This document shows positions 46,198 to 59,137 of a stretch of DNA of 64,000 bases, one piece after another. Under the pieces are notes generated by a model that was not told the DNA's origin, did no database searches, and saw nothing but the letters and a program-made list of their open reading frames with translations. The position numbers were made by a program, and so were the translations under genes. Positions within the stretch are counted from its first letter, which is position 1, and every line of letters starts with the position of its first letter. Origin of the DNA: Dactylis glomerata (Eukaryota; Streptophyta; Magnoliopsida; Poales; Poaceae); the NCBI GenBank assembly GCA_007115705.1, contig QXEO01000411.1, positions 1,426,001-1,490,000 on the forward strand, read 5' to 3'.

Positions 46198-47784
46198 TGA
46201 TACGTCTCCAACGTACCCATAATTTTTGATGCACCATGGTTGTTTTTACACCATTTGCTTAGTGTTTCGTTACACTTCGTGGCACTTTTATGCATTTTTC
46301 GGAACTAACCTATTAACAAGTCGCCACAGTGCCAGTTCCCTGTTTTCTGCTATTTTTGTGATTCAGAAAAGTTACAAAGGAAATATTCTCGGAATTGGAC
46401 GAAACCAAAGCCAGTCGCCCAGAATTTCACCGAAGCTTCCAGAGATCCGAAGAGGAGACAGAGTTGGGCCACGAGGGCCCCACACAACAGGGCGGCGCTG
46501 CCCAGGGGTAGGCCGCGCCCCCTATGTGTGAGGGAGCCTCGGGCTACTCCTGACCAGAAACACATCGAGATCCGCCACCGTCGTCGACTCGAGATCAGGA
46601 GGGTCCAGAAGCTCTTCCCGGCACCCTGCTGGAGAGAGGAATCACCACCGGAGGTCTTCTTCATCGCCATGCTTGCCTCCGGAGCGATGAGTGAGTAGTC
46701 TACCTTGGACTATGGGTCCATAGAAGTAGCTAGATGGTTGTCTTCTCCACCATGTGCTTCATGTTTAGATCTCATGAGCTGCCTTACATGATTGAGATCA
46801 CCGTTATGTAATTCTACATGTTTGGTTTGTTGGGATCCGATGAATATTGGTGTTATGCTTGAGTTGAAGTACTGAAATTTATCTTATGTTATCTCTATGT
46901 TGTTTATGATCTTGCATGCTCTCCGTTGTTAGTAGCTATCTTGGCCAAGTAGTTGCTAGTGACTCCAAGAGGGGGTATTTATGCTCGATAGTGGGTTCAT
47001 GCCTCTATTTAATCTGGGGGAGTGACAGAAACCTCTAAGGTTTTAGATGTGCTGTTGCTACTAGGGGGAAAACAACATTCATATGCCCGAGGGTATATGC
47101 TTTGTTTACATTACACACTTTGCTTAATGCAATTATCTGTTGTTCGCAACTTAATACTTGTGGAGTTCTCGGATTGATTCGCCACAAGTGGATTATTAGT
47201 CATAGATGCAGTTGGATGGCGGTCTATGTATCTCGTTGTAATGCCCAGAGTAAATCTCATAGTGATCCTCTCATCATATGCACGTTGTCTTTATTCTATC
47301 AATTGCCCAACTGTAATTTGTTTACCCAACATGTATTATTTTATCTTATGGAGAGACACCACTAGTGAACTGTGGACCCCGGTCCTATTTCCTTTATATT
47401 GATATCACCTGTTTACTTTACTCGCACTGTTTACTTTACTCGCATACTATTATCACTTTCCACTTGATACGCTCATACCCTTTGTTTCAAGCAAACCGGT
47501 GAGATTGACAACCTCATCGTAAGTTGGGAGCAAAGTATTTGGTTGTGTTGTGTGCAGGTTCCACGTTGCCGCCCGCAAAGCAAAGCTTGGATGAGGCACC
47601 CTATAAATTGTCCGAAGTTGTCGCGAAGCTAGTGGGCATCACCTTCAGTCGTTTGTCTCTCTCCTACTGGATTGACTACCTTGGTTTCATAACTGAGGGA
47701 AAACTTGCTGCTATATTCATCAAAACCTTCTCTTGGGGTTTTCCAACTAGCCGGTCATTTTAGTTCATCAACTCGGCCCCATCA
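46198..47784 (+). repeat. Element D 3' LTR, with a promoter deletion
   Basis: 1587 bp. Relative to the 5' LTR about 61-65 bp are missing near 46553 (after ACTCCTGA), including the TATA-like CTATAAAGACCCC. Confidence 0.85.
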
Positions 47785-48196
47785 CACCCTTGCTCCCTTC
47801 CATTGGTCAAATAGATCATTAATGTTGGGCAGTGGGTATTTGTTCTTGATTGTCACCTCATTAAGTGATCGATAGTCCACAACTAATCTCTTGCTTGTAT
47901 CCTTCTTCTCCACAAACAAAACAGGTGCGCCCCATGAAGACGAACTTTGTTGTATGAAACCTTTATCTAGTTGTTCCCTAAGCTGTTTCTTCAATTCCTT
48001 CAATTCATCGACATCTATCTTATACGACCTCTTAGCTGTCGGTCCAGTTCCAGGCATCAAGTCAATGAGAAACTCAACATCTCTGTCCGGTGGCATTCCT
48101 GGCAATTCCTCCGGAAACACATCTGGGTATTCCCTCACCATAGGTACATCCTCTAGGCTAACCCCCTTAAGAGAATTAACCTTGGTTCCTCTAAGC
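47785..48196 (-). pseudogene. Element G pol, proximal part: protease-RT linker and RT fingers
   Basis: Frame with VREYPDVFPEELPGMPPDRD, then GFIQQSSSSWGAPVLFVEKK and DYRSLNEVTIKNKYPLPNIN, ending FDQWKGAR at the D insertion. The rest of RT continues at 37562. A one-base shift around 48190-48200 separates it from gag-protease (YFL-stop versus ISFELRG). Confidence 0.85.
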
Positions 48197-49642
48197 TCAA
48201 AGGAAATAAATGCGTTTCTTTTCTGGGGTTGTAAGTGTAACGGATCTTTTAGCGCAATCTATCACACCTTCATACTCAGTCATCCAATTCATGCCTAGAA
48301 TTACATCTAAGCATTGCGACTCCAATACAATCAGACTAGTGGGAAAACTGTATGCACCAATATCTAGACTCAGATTACGGTATCCAAAAGCTGCTACCAA
48401 TTCTCCACCAAGAGAGCTTATTTTTATAGGAGTGGGGATGCTTTCAGTAGGTATGCTATTTCTATCGACAAATACCCTTAATATGAATGAATGCGATGCA
48501 CCAGTATCAAATAGAACAATTGCTAGAAATTTATTGAGTAAGAACGTACCAATCACAGCATCGGGTTCCTCCTGAACTTCCTCAACATTGACATGGTTAA
48601 CATGTCCCTTCTGAAATGGGTTCGGCTTGAATCCCTCCTTTGCTTTCTTCTCAGGGCAATCATTGGCATAGTGCCACTTGTTGTTGCACTTGTAACATAG
48701 CACTTGGCTAATGTCCTTCTGCACCCTGTTCTTGTCACTGCTATGGTTATGGCCATTATTACCTCCATGGTTATGACCATTCCCTCTTCCAGAGTTGTGG
48801 TTGTGTCCCTTGTTGCCATTATGGTGGTGTCCATTCCCTCCATGGTGCTGATATCCATTACCATTGCGCTGATGGTGTCCATTGTCTCCATGCTTGTGAT
48901 AACCAGAACTCCCATGATCATGGTGAAAGCTACGGGTCCTCTGATTTGATCCCGAGTTGTAGTTGCAGTTGTGCTTCATCTTGCGTCTCTCCACCTGCTG
49001 ATGCTTCCCTTCAAGGATCCTAGCCTTGTCCATCAGCTCCTGGAAAGTAGGACAATAGACCACAGGCAGCTGAAGTGAGAGTTCATCACTTAGTCCATCA
49101 AGAAACATCTCTCTCCTCTTGGCATCAGTATCAACATCCTCAGGAGCATAGCGAGACAGGTTGTTGAATTCTTCAATGTATTCTGCCACCGTGCGATTGG
49201 TTTGACGCAGGTTGCGGAACTCCTTCCTCTTCAAACTCATCACTCCAGATGAGACATGGTTGGTTTTGAATCCTTCCTCAAACATGGTCCAGGTGACAGT
49301 GTCAATGGGGTGGGTGATCTCAAAAGTTTCCCACCAAGAAGCAGCTGGTCCTTCCAATAGGTGAGCAGCAAATCTCACCTTCTCCGCATCAGTGCATCCC
49401 ACAGTTACTAGATCTTTGTTCACCAAATGCAGCCAGTCAAGAGCAACCATTGGTTCAGATGCACATGAGAACTTAGCAGGCCTCAACCTCAGAAACCTTG
49501 CCAGAGCGTCCACTTGTGGAGGCGGATTGTTGTTGACATTGTTCCCGTTGTTGTTTGCCATGAACTGAGCCATGACTTGCGTCAGCTGCGCCTATGCTGC
49601 TATAAGCTGTTCCATCTCAGTGGGTTCACGACGGGGCGGCAT
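48197..49642 (-). pseudogene. Element G gag-protease
   Basis: The likely start is the ATG at 49642 (MPPRREPTEMEQLIAA). A TAG (CAG to TAG) follows, and the open frame resumes AQLTQVMAQFMANNNG. Retrotransposon gag domain (ASWWETFEITHPI, EFRNLRQTNRTVAEYIEEFN), then an unusually His/Gly/Asn-rich stretch (about 48700-48960), a zinc knuckle CYKCNNKWHYANDC (C-X2-C-X4-H-X4-C), and an aspartic protease (IVLFDTGASHSFI; VILGMNWMTEYEGVIDC). It ends RIYFL at 48197, frameshifted from pol. Confidence 0.85.
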
Positions 49643-50541
49643 CTGCGGTTCAGCACAGATAAGTTTAGATAGAAAGATCTACGGAAACAAATCTACCCAT
49701 GCAACAAGATCATACAAATAGAAATCAGCAAACAAGCAATCATCAAGCAACCACCATGACATTCAGCACATACACAATATAGTTTCAAAATATAGTTCCA
49801 GGGGTGTATAATCAGTGGTTAATATCCACAAAACAATTTAAAACAGTAGGTAAAACAATTTGGGTCGAAAATTAAATTTATAAAGCAAAACAGGAAATCT
49901 GGCAGAAAACTGCTGCAGCAGAAACGTATTTTTCCGGGCGACCAGAACTCATCACAAAAAATTCCAATTTTTTTTTACAAGTAGTACATATAATTTTGCA
50001 CCAGATCCTAAAATATGAGCTCAAATGGAGCTACCAGTAAAATATTAAAAATCACGCACCAAACAGATTTCTACAGAAACTGCATAATGCAAAATATAAC
50101 TTTTAACCAAAACCTTCCATAAAATTGATATAAAATGTCACAAAATAACCTGGAACTTTAAAGTTTTGAAAACTAACAGTACCACAATAATGTAGTTGAC
50201 ATATCTCAAGTTTGATATAGCAACACCCTAAGCGATTACAATAACGACGAATAAAATGGTGGGCAACTAATCCATCTTCTTGAACATCTTGCATTAGGTT
50301 GATGATGACATGCGCTTGCGCTTTCCACCACGGTTGCCGTACGATGGAGGTGTGTACTCCTCTCCTGAGTCTTCATCACTTGACACCTCAAGACTATCTC
50401 CTCGGGATCTTAAAAGAATGAAAGTTCAAGAAGTAGAGACATTTTAAAATAGATAATTTTAAATCCTATGGGTTTTCCTATCATCTAGCCATTTTCCTAA
50501 GGTCACGAACCTACAGCCAACGCATAGGCTCGTATACCATC
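49643..50541 (-). other. Element G leader and primer binding site
   Basis: Non-coding 5' leader. Next to the LTR, minus strand 50539-50527 reads TGGTATACGAGCC, close to the initiator tRNA-Met type TGGTATCAGAGCC (known for chromoviruses). No gene seen. Confidence 0.6.
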
Positions 50542-52266
50542 TGTGGTGATCCAACCCGTTGAAACAGATTGAATCCTGTGCATATAAGTGCTAGTCCCTA
50601 GATCATTAGCTAGCACACACAGTAGATGTATAAAAGAGTACCAATGCATCAAATTTATTACAACGTATGATCCAAGAGTATAATTATTACAAAAGGCGTA
50701 TCATCGATGGCCAGCTCACAAATAAAAGTTCAACATAGCAAATAAATAAAGCTCCATAACTCCACAGGCACCACTGGGTGAAGACTCGTGACCTAAACGA
50801 TATAAATCAATCGTCCTCAGAATAAAAACCTGCAACATGAAAAGGTTGCAGCCACGAGGGTCAATACACTTGGAATGGTATTGGCAAGATGTCACTATGG
50901 TGGATTTCAATGGCGACCTATCATACATGCATATTTGGCTGGTGGAGTTCAGGCTCTTTGCATAAAGTGATTCATTTTCTCCTACTCTTCAAAACACTTT
51001 TATTTTCTTCAAAACAACTAAGGACACATTAAATCACTTAAGTGCTCCTATTAAATTCTAAGGACACATTGATTCACTCAAGTGCTCCTAACCCATTATT
51101 CACCAATCAAGTTTTATTAAAGAAATTAGAGTGATGAGATCCTTCAACTGCTTCATGAGAAGTTGCTCAAATTGCTCGTAACCGGGGACACGGCTAAGTA
51201 CTTAGTTTTTGACACTCTGCAGAGGTTAGTACACTATCACCACATTGCTCGATCGAAGACCAAGCCGAGACCTTTGGGAAACAAAACAATGAGCCCAGCC
51301 CCGGACCCATACCACCTATCTTAGCTACATCAGCTGGTCACGGTAGGTCACAGTTTCATAACTTAATCAGTCAAGCCAGAGCCCATTGACATGTGGTTGT
51401 ACTCGGAAGCCACTAAACATGAACGTCTATCAATCTCTTTAAGCCTGGGTGGCTTTCCCCACCATAAAACACACTCGATGACCCAATCAAAGCCATTCCA
51501 CCCAGGTGATTCATTGATATTTGTGGTTTTCATTACAGCAAAACAACTTTCAGTACTCATATCATGAAAACCGCCCATGCAACTAATAGCATGGCTAAGC
51601 AATTCTACAGTATGATGTCTATCAAGGAATCAACTAGGAGTTCTATGGCTCATCTATTGGGTCTACAGCAAAGCAACATAAATAGACTTGAAAAAATTCC
51701 TACACATGCAAACTACTGAAAAACAAATACATGCATAAGAAAAGGTAGGAGATTTATGATGTGACACTTGCCTTGATTGTTGTTCCCACTAAAACACTCC
51801 TCGCAATCACAGGGTTCGCAGTCCGGGCAATCTATCATGGCAAAGCAATTACCAATCAATACACAGCAGTACAAAACATAACAATACAATATGCATGCAT
51901 GACAGAAACGAAAATAAGCATTAAAGCCTTTATGAATCATTTTCTATAATAGAAAAGAGACATATGCATGCATTAACGCATTCTGAAAACTTTTAGTATC
52001 AAATTAGCTTATAAAATTATGAAACAGGTGTCCATGGATAGACAAAGTAACTAGCTTTCAAATGCCGTTGGAATCAAAATTTTATAAGTTACAGAAATAA
52101 AAAATATGCGCAAAATAAACTTTATAAGAGTTTTAAATTTGATACAAATTTCATTCTGTAACAAATAAAACTAATGATACAGAAAAATAGCTTGCATTTT
52201 TTTAATCCAACGGTATATTATTTGCAAAATTCCGAGTTACGAAACTCAAGATATCAATTTTCTAAG
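50542..52266 (-). repeat. Element G 5' LTR, inner part
   Basis: Collinear with 32081-33790 of the 3' LTR. Interrupted at 52266 by F1. The sequence resumes at 61105 and is cut again by F2 at 61314; the LTR start lies beyond the window. Confidence 0.85.
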
Positions 52267-52601
52267 TGACAAGGGTCTAGTTAATAGAGCCCGCTAGTTG
52301 AGTACCCCTGAGGCCCGTGTAGCTAGGCCCAATTGTAATGATAGTCGAATACGAGTTCCTACCGTATGTCAATATTGTAATCTGTATCGGACCCTACCCG
52401 ATCCTCGAGACCTGGCCACCTATATAAAGGGGCCAGGAGGGGACGGTGTAAGGCAGATTGAGAGAAAACCTGGTTTAACACCCAAAATTTACTTTCGACA
52501 CACACCAATTTCGACTAATTTTACCTTCGAGTTCATCTGACGCCCTATCTCCCCGATCCTAAGTCCTTCATTTAGGACATTTGTTGAGTTAGCCCTCGTC
52601 A
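52267..52601 (+). repeat. F1 5' LTR
   Basis: 335 bp, TGACAAGGGTCTAG to CCCTCGTCA, TATA box CTATATAAAGG near 52420. Six differences from the 3' LTR. Confidence 0.92.
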
Positions 52602-52602
52602 A

Positions 52603-52620
52603 TTGGCGCCATCCGTGGGG
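52603..52620 (+). other. F1 primer binding site
   Basis: TTGGCGCCATCCGTGGGG, 1 bp after the LTR. Confidence 0.75.
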
Positions 52621-52701
52621 TTCTTGGGCGTTGGAATCACGAATTTGACGGCTTTTTCGCTTCCAGCCAACAGCAGTTCAGAACTCGACGGAAGTCAAGA
52701 G

Positions 52702-55533
52702 ATGGAGTTAACCATTGGAAGTTTGAGCATCATCGTCGGGCCATCGGGTTCATCTCGCCTCTCGGATTCGACGAAACCAGATCCGTCGGCAAACAAGCCC
52801 GAAACAGAGGAAACATTGGAATCATCAGAAGGCTCTTCCAGTGAGGTAAACTCGCCGGTCAGCTTAGGAAAAGCATCAATCGCAGAAGGCGACAAAATGC
52901 GGGAAAATTTCGACTCAGAAGAAAAAGCGTGTCAGACGCACAACAACGCAAAGGACTTTGCCGGGGGAAGCAGCGGCGTCTCCAAAGTACATCAGTTATG
53001 CGTCATTATCACTGAAGCAGAAGAAGAAAACAACAGCGAAGGAAGTAAGAATGTCGATAGGCAAGTCGACAGAATAAAAGATCACAACAAAAAGGAAAAG
53101 GAGAAAGTCCATGTCTCGGCTGGTGAATAGAGGATGATCAAGTCAGCTATCAATCATGGTACAGAAGTACCCGAAGGATCGAGAAGAGAAGTTCTAATGG
53201 GATATCAGTATGCATTATACCAGCACAGGAAGAAACTAAGGGAGGGAAGAGACATGGTTTTTCAAGACAATAACAGTATATCAAGGGAGGAATACTGGGA
53301 AGACTATAGTGAAGATTCAGAATACAGCAGTGAAAGGCGCGGAGACCCAAAACACAACAGGGGGGCGACAGCATGCGGCAGAGAAGAAGGGTACTCAAGG
53401 AGCCCTACCCCACAGCTAGAAGAGGAGGAAGATGACTTCGTACAAGAAACGCCAGAAGCAGCATTAGTAGCAGCACAAGCGTATTTACTAGCTACAAGAC
53501 CAGAACCTGGGGACCCACGAGAAGATATGCACCGAGCCGCGATACGAAGCCTCGGAATAGTAGAAGGAAAGATCAGGGAACAAGGCCCAGAGACAAAGGC
53601 GACAAGCTACAAGGGAAATCGAAAGGAGAAGTTCAGATACAATTTCACGGATAACGAGTATAGCGAGTCATCAGAAGTGAAAAAGCGACATAAAAGGAAG
53701 GAGGACGCAAGAAGTATAATAGCACAAGCTCGAGTAAATAAATCGCGTCATGCTTGGAGGGAAGATAATTACGAGGACGACGATAAAGATATGGGTGCGT
53801 TATGCTTTACCCGCAGGGTTCGCAAAACACGGGTACCCAAAGGATTCAAATTACCACACGACCAGCATAAGTATGACGGGTCGCAAGAACCTACCCTATG
53901 GTTATCGGATTATCTGCAGGCGGTGCAGATATTGGGGGGAACAAAGGTGACTGCAATGCAAAGTTTGCAGCTGCACCTCACCGGCGCCGCACGGTCCTGG
54001 TTGAATACCCTACCCAACGAATCCATTGGAAGATGGGGGGAACTCGAAAGTCAATTCACAAGAAATTTTCGTTCCACCTACAAGCGCCCAGCATCACTGG
54101 AGGAAGTTAAAACATGTGTGCAGAGTAAAGACGAAATGCTACGTTCTTATATACAACGCTGGAGTATAATCAAAAACTCAGCAGAGGACGTCTCCGACGA
54201 ATGAGCAATACACGCCTTTTCGGCCGGACTTCGTCGCTCAGATCTCGTGGAAGAAATAGGAAGAACAAGACCTATGACAGTAGCCGAGCTAATGGAACAA
54301 GCCAACAAATTCGTTGATGGAGAGGACGCGTATAACAATAAAAGAGGACATTCACCAGAAGTCGACAGAGTAAGTAGACAGAGGAGACGACACCGCAGCA
54401 GAGATAACCAAGGAAGGCGAAATCAGGTAGCCGCGGGTTACGTACTAGAAGAAGAGGAAGGATATGAAAGTAGGAGGTTTCAGGCAAAAGGAGTAGAAAA
54501 ACCGAGATACTCTGGTCCTTCGGCCGAGGATATGCTATACGGATCTTGTCGAATCCACTACGCGTATCTCGACGGGAAAAGGGTCTCAAATCACCAGATG
54601 AAGGATTGCAGAACATTCCTAAGGTTGCAAAGCGCCATGGGCTCAAAACAAGAAGGGAGGCAAGGAGAAAGACACAGAAGTCAAGGGTATCAAATGCAAA
54701 GGCTAGCAAGGCACCTAGAGTCAAAAGTGTACATATCAGCCATGATTCAACCGGTGCCCAAGTCAAAGAAAGAGCGAAAGAGCATATCCAGGCAAGTCAA
54801 CCTAGCAATATCATCACCGCCAGCTACCACAGAGTACCTACGGTGGTCAGAACAACCAGTCAAGTTCAGTAGAGCAGACCACCCGAGGAAAGTTCCCAGG
54901 CCAGGCCACTCGCCTATGGTTTTAAAGGCACAAATACGAGGGTACAACATCGGAAGAGTATTCATGGATGCAGGGAGTGGCATAAACTTGATATATGCTA
55001 GAACTCTAAAGGCAATGTGCATCTCGCTGACGATACTGAAGCCAACAGATTGTTCTTTCCACGGAATAGTACCAGGAGCCGCAAGCTACCCTTTGGGGAG
55101 AATAGAACTCGACGTCTGCTTTGGCAGCAGCGGAAACTACAGAAGAGAGAAGCTGGAGTTCGAAGTTATGGACTGGCCGTCACAATATCATGCAATCCTG
55201 GGGCGCCCAGCATTTGCAAAATTCATGGCAGTACCACACTACGCGTATCTTACGTTAAAAATTCCAGGGCCCAAAGGAACAATCACAGTACAAGGGAGCT
55301 TTGAAGTAGCCAACACATGCGACAGAGAATTCAATAGGATGGCGCAAACCTTCGGCATGACAGCAGAATATGAGAGGTTAAAAGGAGAAACGGATCATAA
55401 TGCGCTACCCGACGTTGGACGATCCCTGCCAGATCAGGCTTTCGACACAACGCAGGACTCGAAGAAAATTCAGGTCCACCCTACAGATCCAAACAAGACG
55501 ACATCAATTGCGGTGAACTTGGATCCCGCATAG
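52702..55533 (+). pseudogene. F1 gag-protease
   Basis: The first in-frame ATG after the PBS is at 52702 (MELTIGSLSIIVG). The frame reads through TAG at 53131 and TGA near 54202 to TAG at 55531, all in one phase. The TGA is a CGA-to-TGA change (VSDE-R-AIHAFSAGL expected). Content: an acidic N-terminal part; a gag domain (YDGSQEPTLWLSDYLQAVQI, ARSWLNTLPNESIGRWGELE, FTRNFRSTYKRP at 53872-54110); basic linkers; then an aspartic protease (RVFMDAGSGINLIYARTL near 54955, D-A-G instead of D-T-G; YHAILGRPAFAKF near 55190). No zinc knuckle seen. The longer ORF start at 52603 is a non-ATG codon inside the PBS. Confidence 0.8.
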
Positions 55534-58500
55534 GAAGGCGCGCTCATCGAGTTCCTCCGTGAGCGCTGGGAAATCTTCGCCTGGTGTCCATCGGACATGC
55601 CAGGGGTTCCCAGGGAACTCGTCGAGCACGCACTAAATGTAGATCCCAAGGCAAAACCAGTCAAGCAACCATTGAGGCGATTTGATGAACCTAAAAGGAA
55701 GGCGATAGCGTCAGAATTGCACAGGCTAGAAAATGCCGGATTTATCAGAGAAATCAAAACTTCGAGTTGGGTATCGAACCCAGTCATAGTACCCAAGAAG
55801 AATACAGACGTACAAAGAGTATGTGTCGACTACACATCTCTCAATAAGCATTGTCCAAAGGATCCTTTCCCTCTACCCCGCATCGATCAGATAATCGATT
55901 CCACAGCGGGATGCGCGAGGCTTTCATTTTTGGACGCATATTCTGGTTACAATCAGATCAAATTGAAGAAAGAGGACGAAGAAAAAACGGCCTTCATCAC
56001 ACCATATGGAGTGTTTTGCTACCAAGTAATGCCGTTCGGCCTAAAAAATGCAGGAGCAACTTATCAAAGGATGATGCAAAATTGCCTCGGAAGCCAAATA
56101 GGACCCAATATCCAAGTATACATTGATGATGTAGTCATCACGACAAGAGAAGAGAAATCTTTAATCAGCGACTTGGCAGAAACCTTCGACAACCTGAGTA
56201 GGTACAAGCTTAAGCTTAACCCGACAAAGTGTTCCTTCGGCGTATCAGCAGGACAACTTTTGGGGTTCTTGGTATCAGCACGAGGAATAGAGGCAAACCC
56301 AGAGAAGATTCAAGCAATTTTAACAATGGGGAAACCCACAAAACTACACGATGTGCAGAAACTTGCAGGACGCGTCGCGACACTAAGTCGCTTCATTGCT
56401 CGACTAGGGGAGAAGGCGCTTCCTTTTTATGCACTTATGAAGAAGTCAGACGATAAATTCGAGTGGACAGAAGAAGCAGACGCAGCGTTTGCACAGTTGA
56501 AAAAAGTGCTTTCCACGCCACCAGTGCTGGTCGCACCAAAAGAAAAAGAACCATTGCTACTGTACATCGCCGCAACCCATCAGGTGGTTAGTACAGTATT
56601 AGTAGTCAAAAGAAGCGAAGAAGGAAAAGCCCATGGTGTCCAGAGGCCGGTATATTTCATCAGTGAAGTGTTATCTCCAACAAAACAGAGGTACCCGCAC
56701 TATCAGAAGTTGGCATACAGTGTCTTCACAACCGCACGAAAACTACGACTGTACTTTGCGGTGCACCCAATTATAGTGGTCAACGAGGCGCCATTGTCGA
56801 ACATATTGAATAATCCTTCAGCAACAGGACGTGTCTCTTTGTGGGGAATCGAGTTGTCTCCCATGGATATCACGTACGAAAAAAGGAAGGCGATCAAGTC
56901 GCAAGTTTTGCCAAATTTTACGGCAAAGTGGCTGGAGCTGCAGAGCACAGGACCACCAGACTTATCCAGTGTTTGGATAATGTACTTCGACGGTTCTAAA
57001 AGAGTCCAAGGCGCAGGCGCGGGAGTAGTGTTGATATCACCTCATGGCGACAAATTAAAGTACGTCTTAAGGATGAGCTTTCCACAGGCTTCTAACAATG
57101 AAGCAGAGTACGAGGCTTTGTTGCACGGAATGAAGATGGCTAAAGCATGTGGAGCAACTCGCCTAAAAATATTTGGAGATTCCAACCTTGTTGTCCAGCA
57201 AGTTATGAACAGATGTGACACAATCAATGACAACATGATGGCCTACAAAAATTTGTACCATTATCTAGAAGGAACGTTCGATGGATGCGAAGTCTCGCAC
57301 ATAAGCAGGAACAGCAATGAAGAAGCCGACAATTTAGCAAATATCGGGTCACAGTGTTTACCTGTGCCATCCGGAGTATTTTGGGAGGAAATAGTGGAAA
57401 GTTCAATAAAAAAAAGAAAAAAGTTCGACTACTACAGCAGGCTCGGGGGCAACGTCAGAACCAGAGGAGGTCATGATGATAGAAGAAACATGGATGCCGC
57501 CATATCTTGCATACATGATAAATAAAAAATTACCAGAAGATGCAGTGGAGGCCAAGAGGATAACTCGAAGATCGAAAGCGTTTGTCGTGTTGCAGGGGAA
57601 ATTATACAAAAAAAGTATTACCGGCGTTTTGCAGCGTTGTGTAACGCCCCAGGAAGGACAAACAATATTAAAAGACATACACGGCGGAGTATGTGGCCAT
57701 CATGCTAGCAGCAGAGCAATAGCGGCAAAAGCTTTCCGAGCAGGATTCTATTGGCTAACAGCCATCGAGGACGCAAAAGGTATAGTTTGAAAGTGTGAAG
57801 CATGTCAAAGGTTTGCATCTAGACCGCATGCACCAGCAGCGGAGCTACAAACAATACCATTATTTTGGCCTTTCGCACAATGGGGCCTCGATATGGTGGG
57901 AAAGTTGCACAAATCCTGGCCAGGAGGGCATGTCTACATGCTAGTGGCAGTCGATAAATTTACCAAATGGGTGGAAGCGGCCCCGGTAACAACTCAAGAT
58001 TCTACAGCAGCAATCAGCTTCATCAAGTCAATAGTTTTCCGTTTTGGTGTACCATACAGCATCATCACAGACAACGGGACAAATTTCACTTCAAAGGAAT
58101 TCAAGAGTTACTGCGAAGGATTAGGGATCAAGCTAAAATTCGCATCTGTGGCGCACCCGAAGACAAACGGGCAAGTCAAAAAAGCCAATGGCCTGATATG
58201 TAGTGGGATAAAAAAGAGGCTCTTAGCACCTCTCGAGAAAGCCAAGAGCGCTTGGGTAGAAGAATTGCCCTCCGTTCTTTGGAGTCTAAGAACTACGCCT
58301 AATGCAGCAACTCAAGAAACTCCTTTCTTCCTGGTCCATGGCCCAGAAGCCGTGCTTCCAGTCGAAGTTACACACGAGGCTCCAAGAGTGACAGCATATG
58401 ACGAAACAACGTCAACAGAAGCATTGCAAGATGATGTCGATGCACTAGATGAAGCAAGAGATAAAGCATTAGAAAGGGCTACGCAGTATCAACAGAGCCT

Positions 58501-58726
58501 GCGAAACTACCATAGTAGTCGAGTTCGTCCACGATCCTTCGTGGTGGGAGATCTAGTTTTGCGACTCAGGCAAGACAGCCACGGCAAATTGCAGTCCCCT
58601 TGGGTGGGACCTTACATCGTCACCGAAGTAATACCAGGAGGAGCATATCGACTACAAGACAAGAAGACTGGGAAGGATGAGAGCAACCCATGGAATGCAG
58701 AGCAGCTACGGCGTTTTTACGCGTAG
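55534..58726 (+). pseudogene. F1 pol: RT, RNase H, archaeal-type RNase H, integrase
   Basis: RT: DYTSLNKHCPKDPFPLPRID, LSFLDAYSGYNQIKL, VYIDDVVITT (catalytic DD). The first RNase H is degenerate (YIAATHQVVSTVLVV). The second keeps four acidic residues: YFDGSKRVQGAGAGVVL, NNEAEYEALLHGM, KIFGDSNLVVQQV, NSNEEADNLAN. A frameshift in the A-rich run 57407-57420 moves to the next frame, which holds integrase. The HHCC finger carries a TGA (CGA expected) before KCEACQRF near 57788. The core has D (WGLDMVGKL) and D (IITDNGTNF), but the catalytic Glu reads Lys (GQVKKANGL, codon 58178-58180). The C-terminal GPY domain ends EQLRRFYA at 58726. No chromodomain. Confidence 0.88.
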
Positions 58727-59137
58727 AATAAATATAGCGGTATCAGTAAATTCGAGTTAACCTTTTGAACCCAGAACATGAGGCCACAGGTCGGGTTCTT
58801 TGGGTTGAACTCGACAAAATTGTTCAATTATTATTACTTCTTCGCCTCGGGGGCTTCAACCCTCGGGTCGTACGAAAGGAATTTTTATCGCGACTTGGAA
58901 GACTTTTTTCACTATAAGGTTGTGCAGACAACCCGATAAATATTCAAACAACTTGGTTCACCAAGGAACCCGATATTCTTGGTATAAATTGGTTCACAAA
59001 GAACCCGATAGATGAAAAGCGTACCTCAGAACAATGACTTGTTTTCTTGGTACTAGCAAAAACATCAACACAGAGTACGAATATTCATTACAGATAGCAA
59101 GGACATTATCAAACGACATTACATAAAAAGAAAAATC
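58727..59137. other. F1 spacer between pol and the antisense gene
   Basis: Non-coding. CCTCGGGGGCTTCAACCCTC near 58845 is another polypurine-like motif. A 'ggttcac(c)aa(g)gaacccgata' phrase is repeated at about 58950-59010. Confidence 0.5.

Larger units (their letters stand above)
37563..47784 (+). mobile_element. Element D: Athila/Sabrina-like Gypsy element with target duplication CACCC
   Basis: Complete 10.2-kb element flanked by CACCC (37558-37562 and 47785-47789), splitting G's RT between KGAR and VFSKID. 5' LTR 37563-39210, PBS 39218-39235, gag-protease 39394-41455 (broken), 3' non-coding region containing a Helitron, 3' LTR 46198-47784. Confidence 0.9.

Noticed and set aside
48210..48949. 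Plus-strand ORFs opposite G gag
   Set aside because: Shadows of the gag-protease frame; low-complexity Met/Ile/Val content mirrors the His/Asn repeats.
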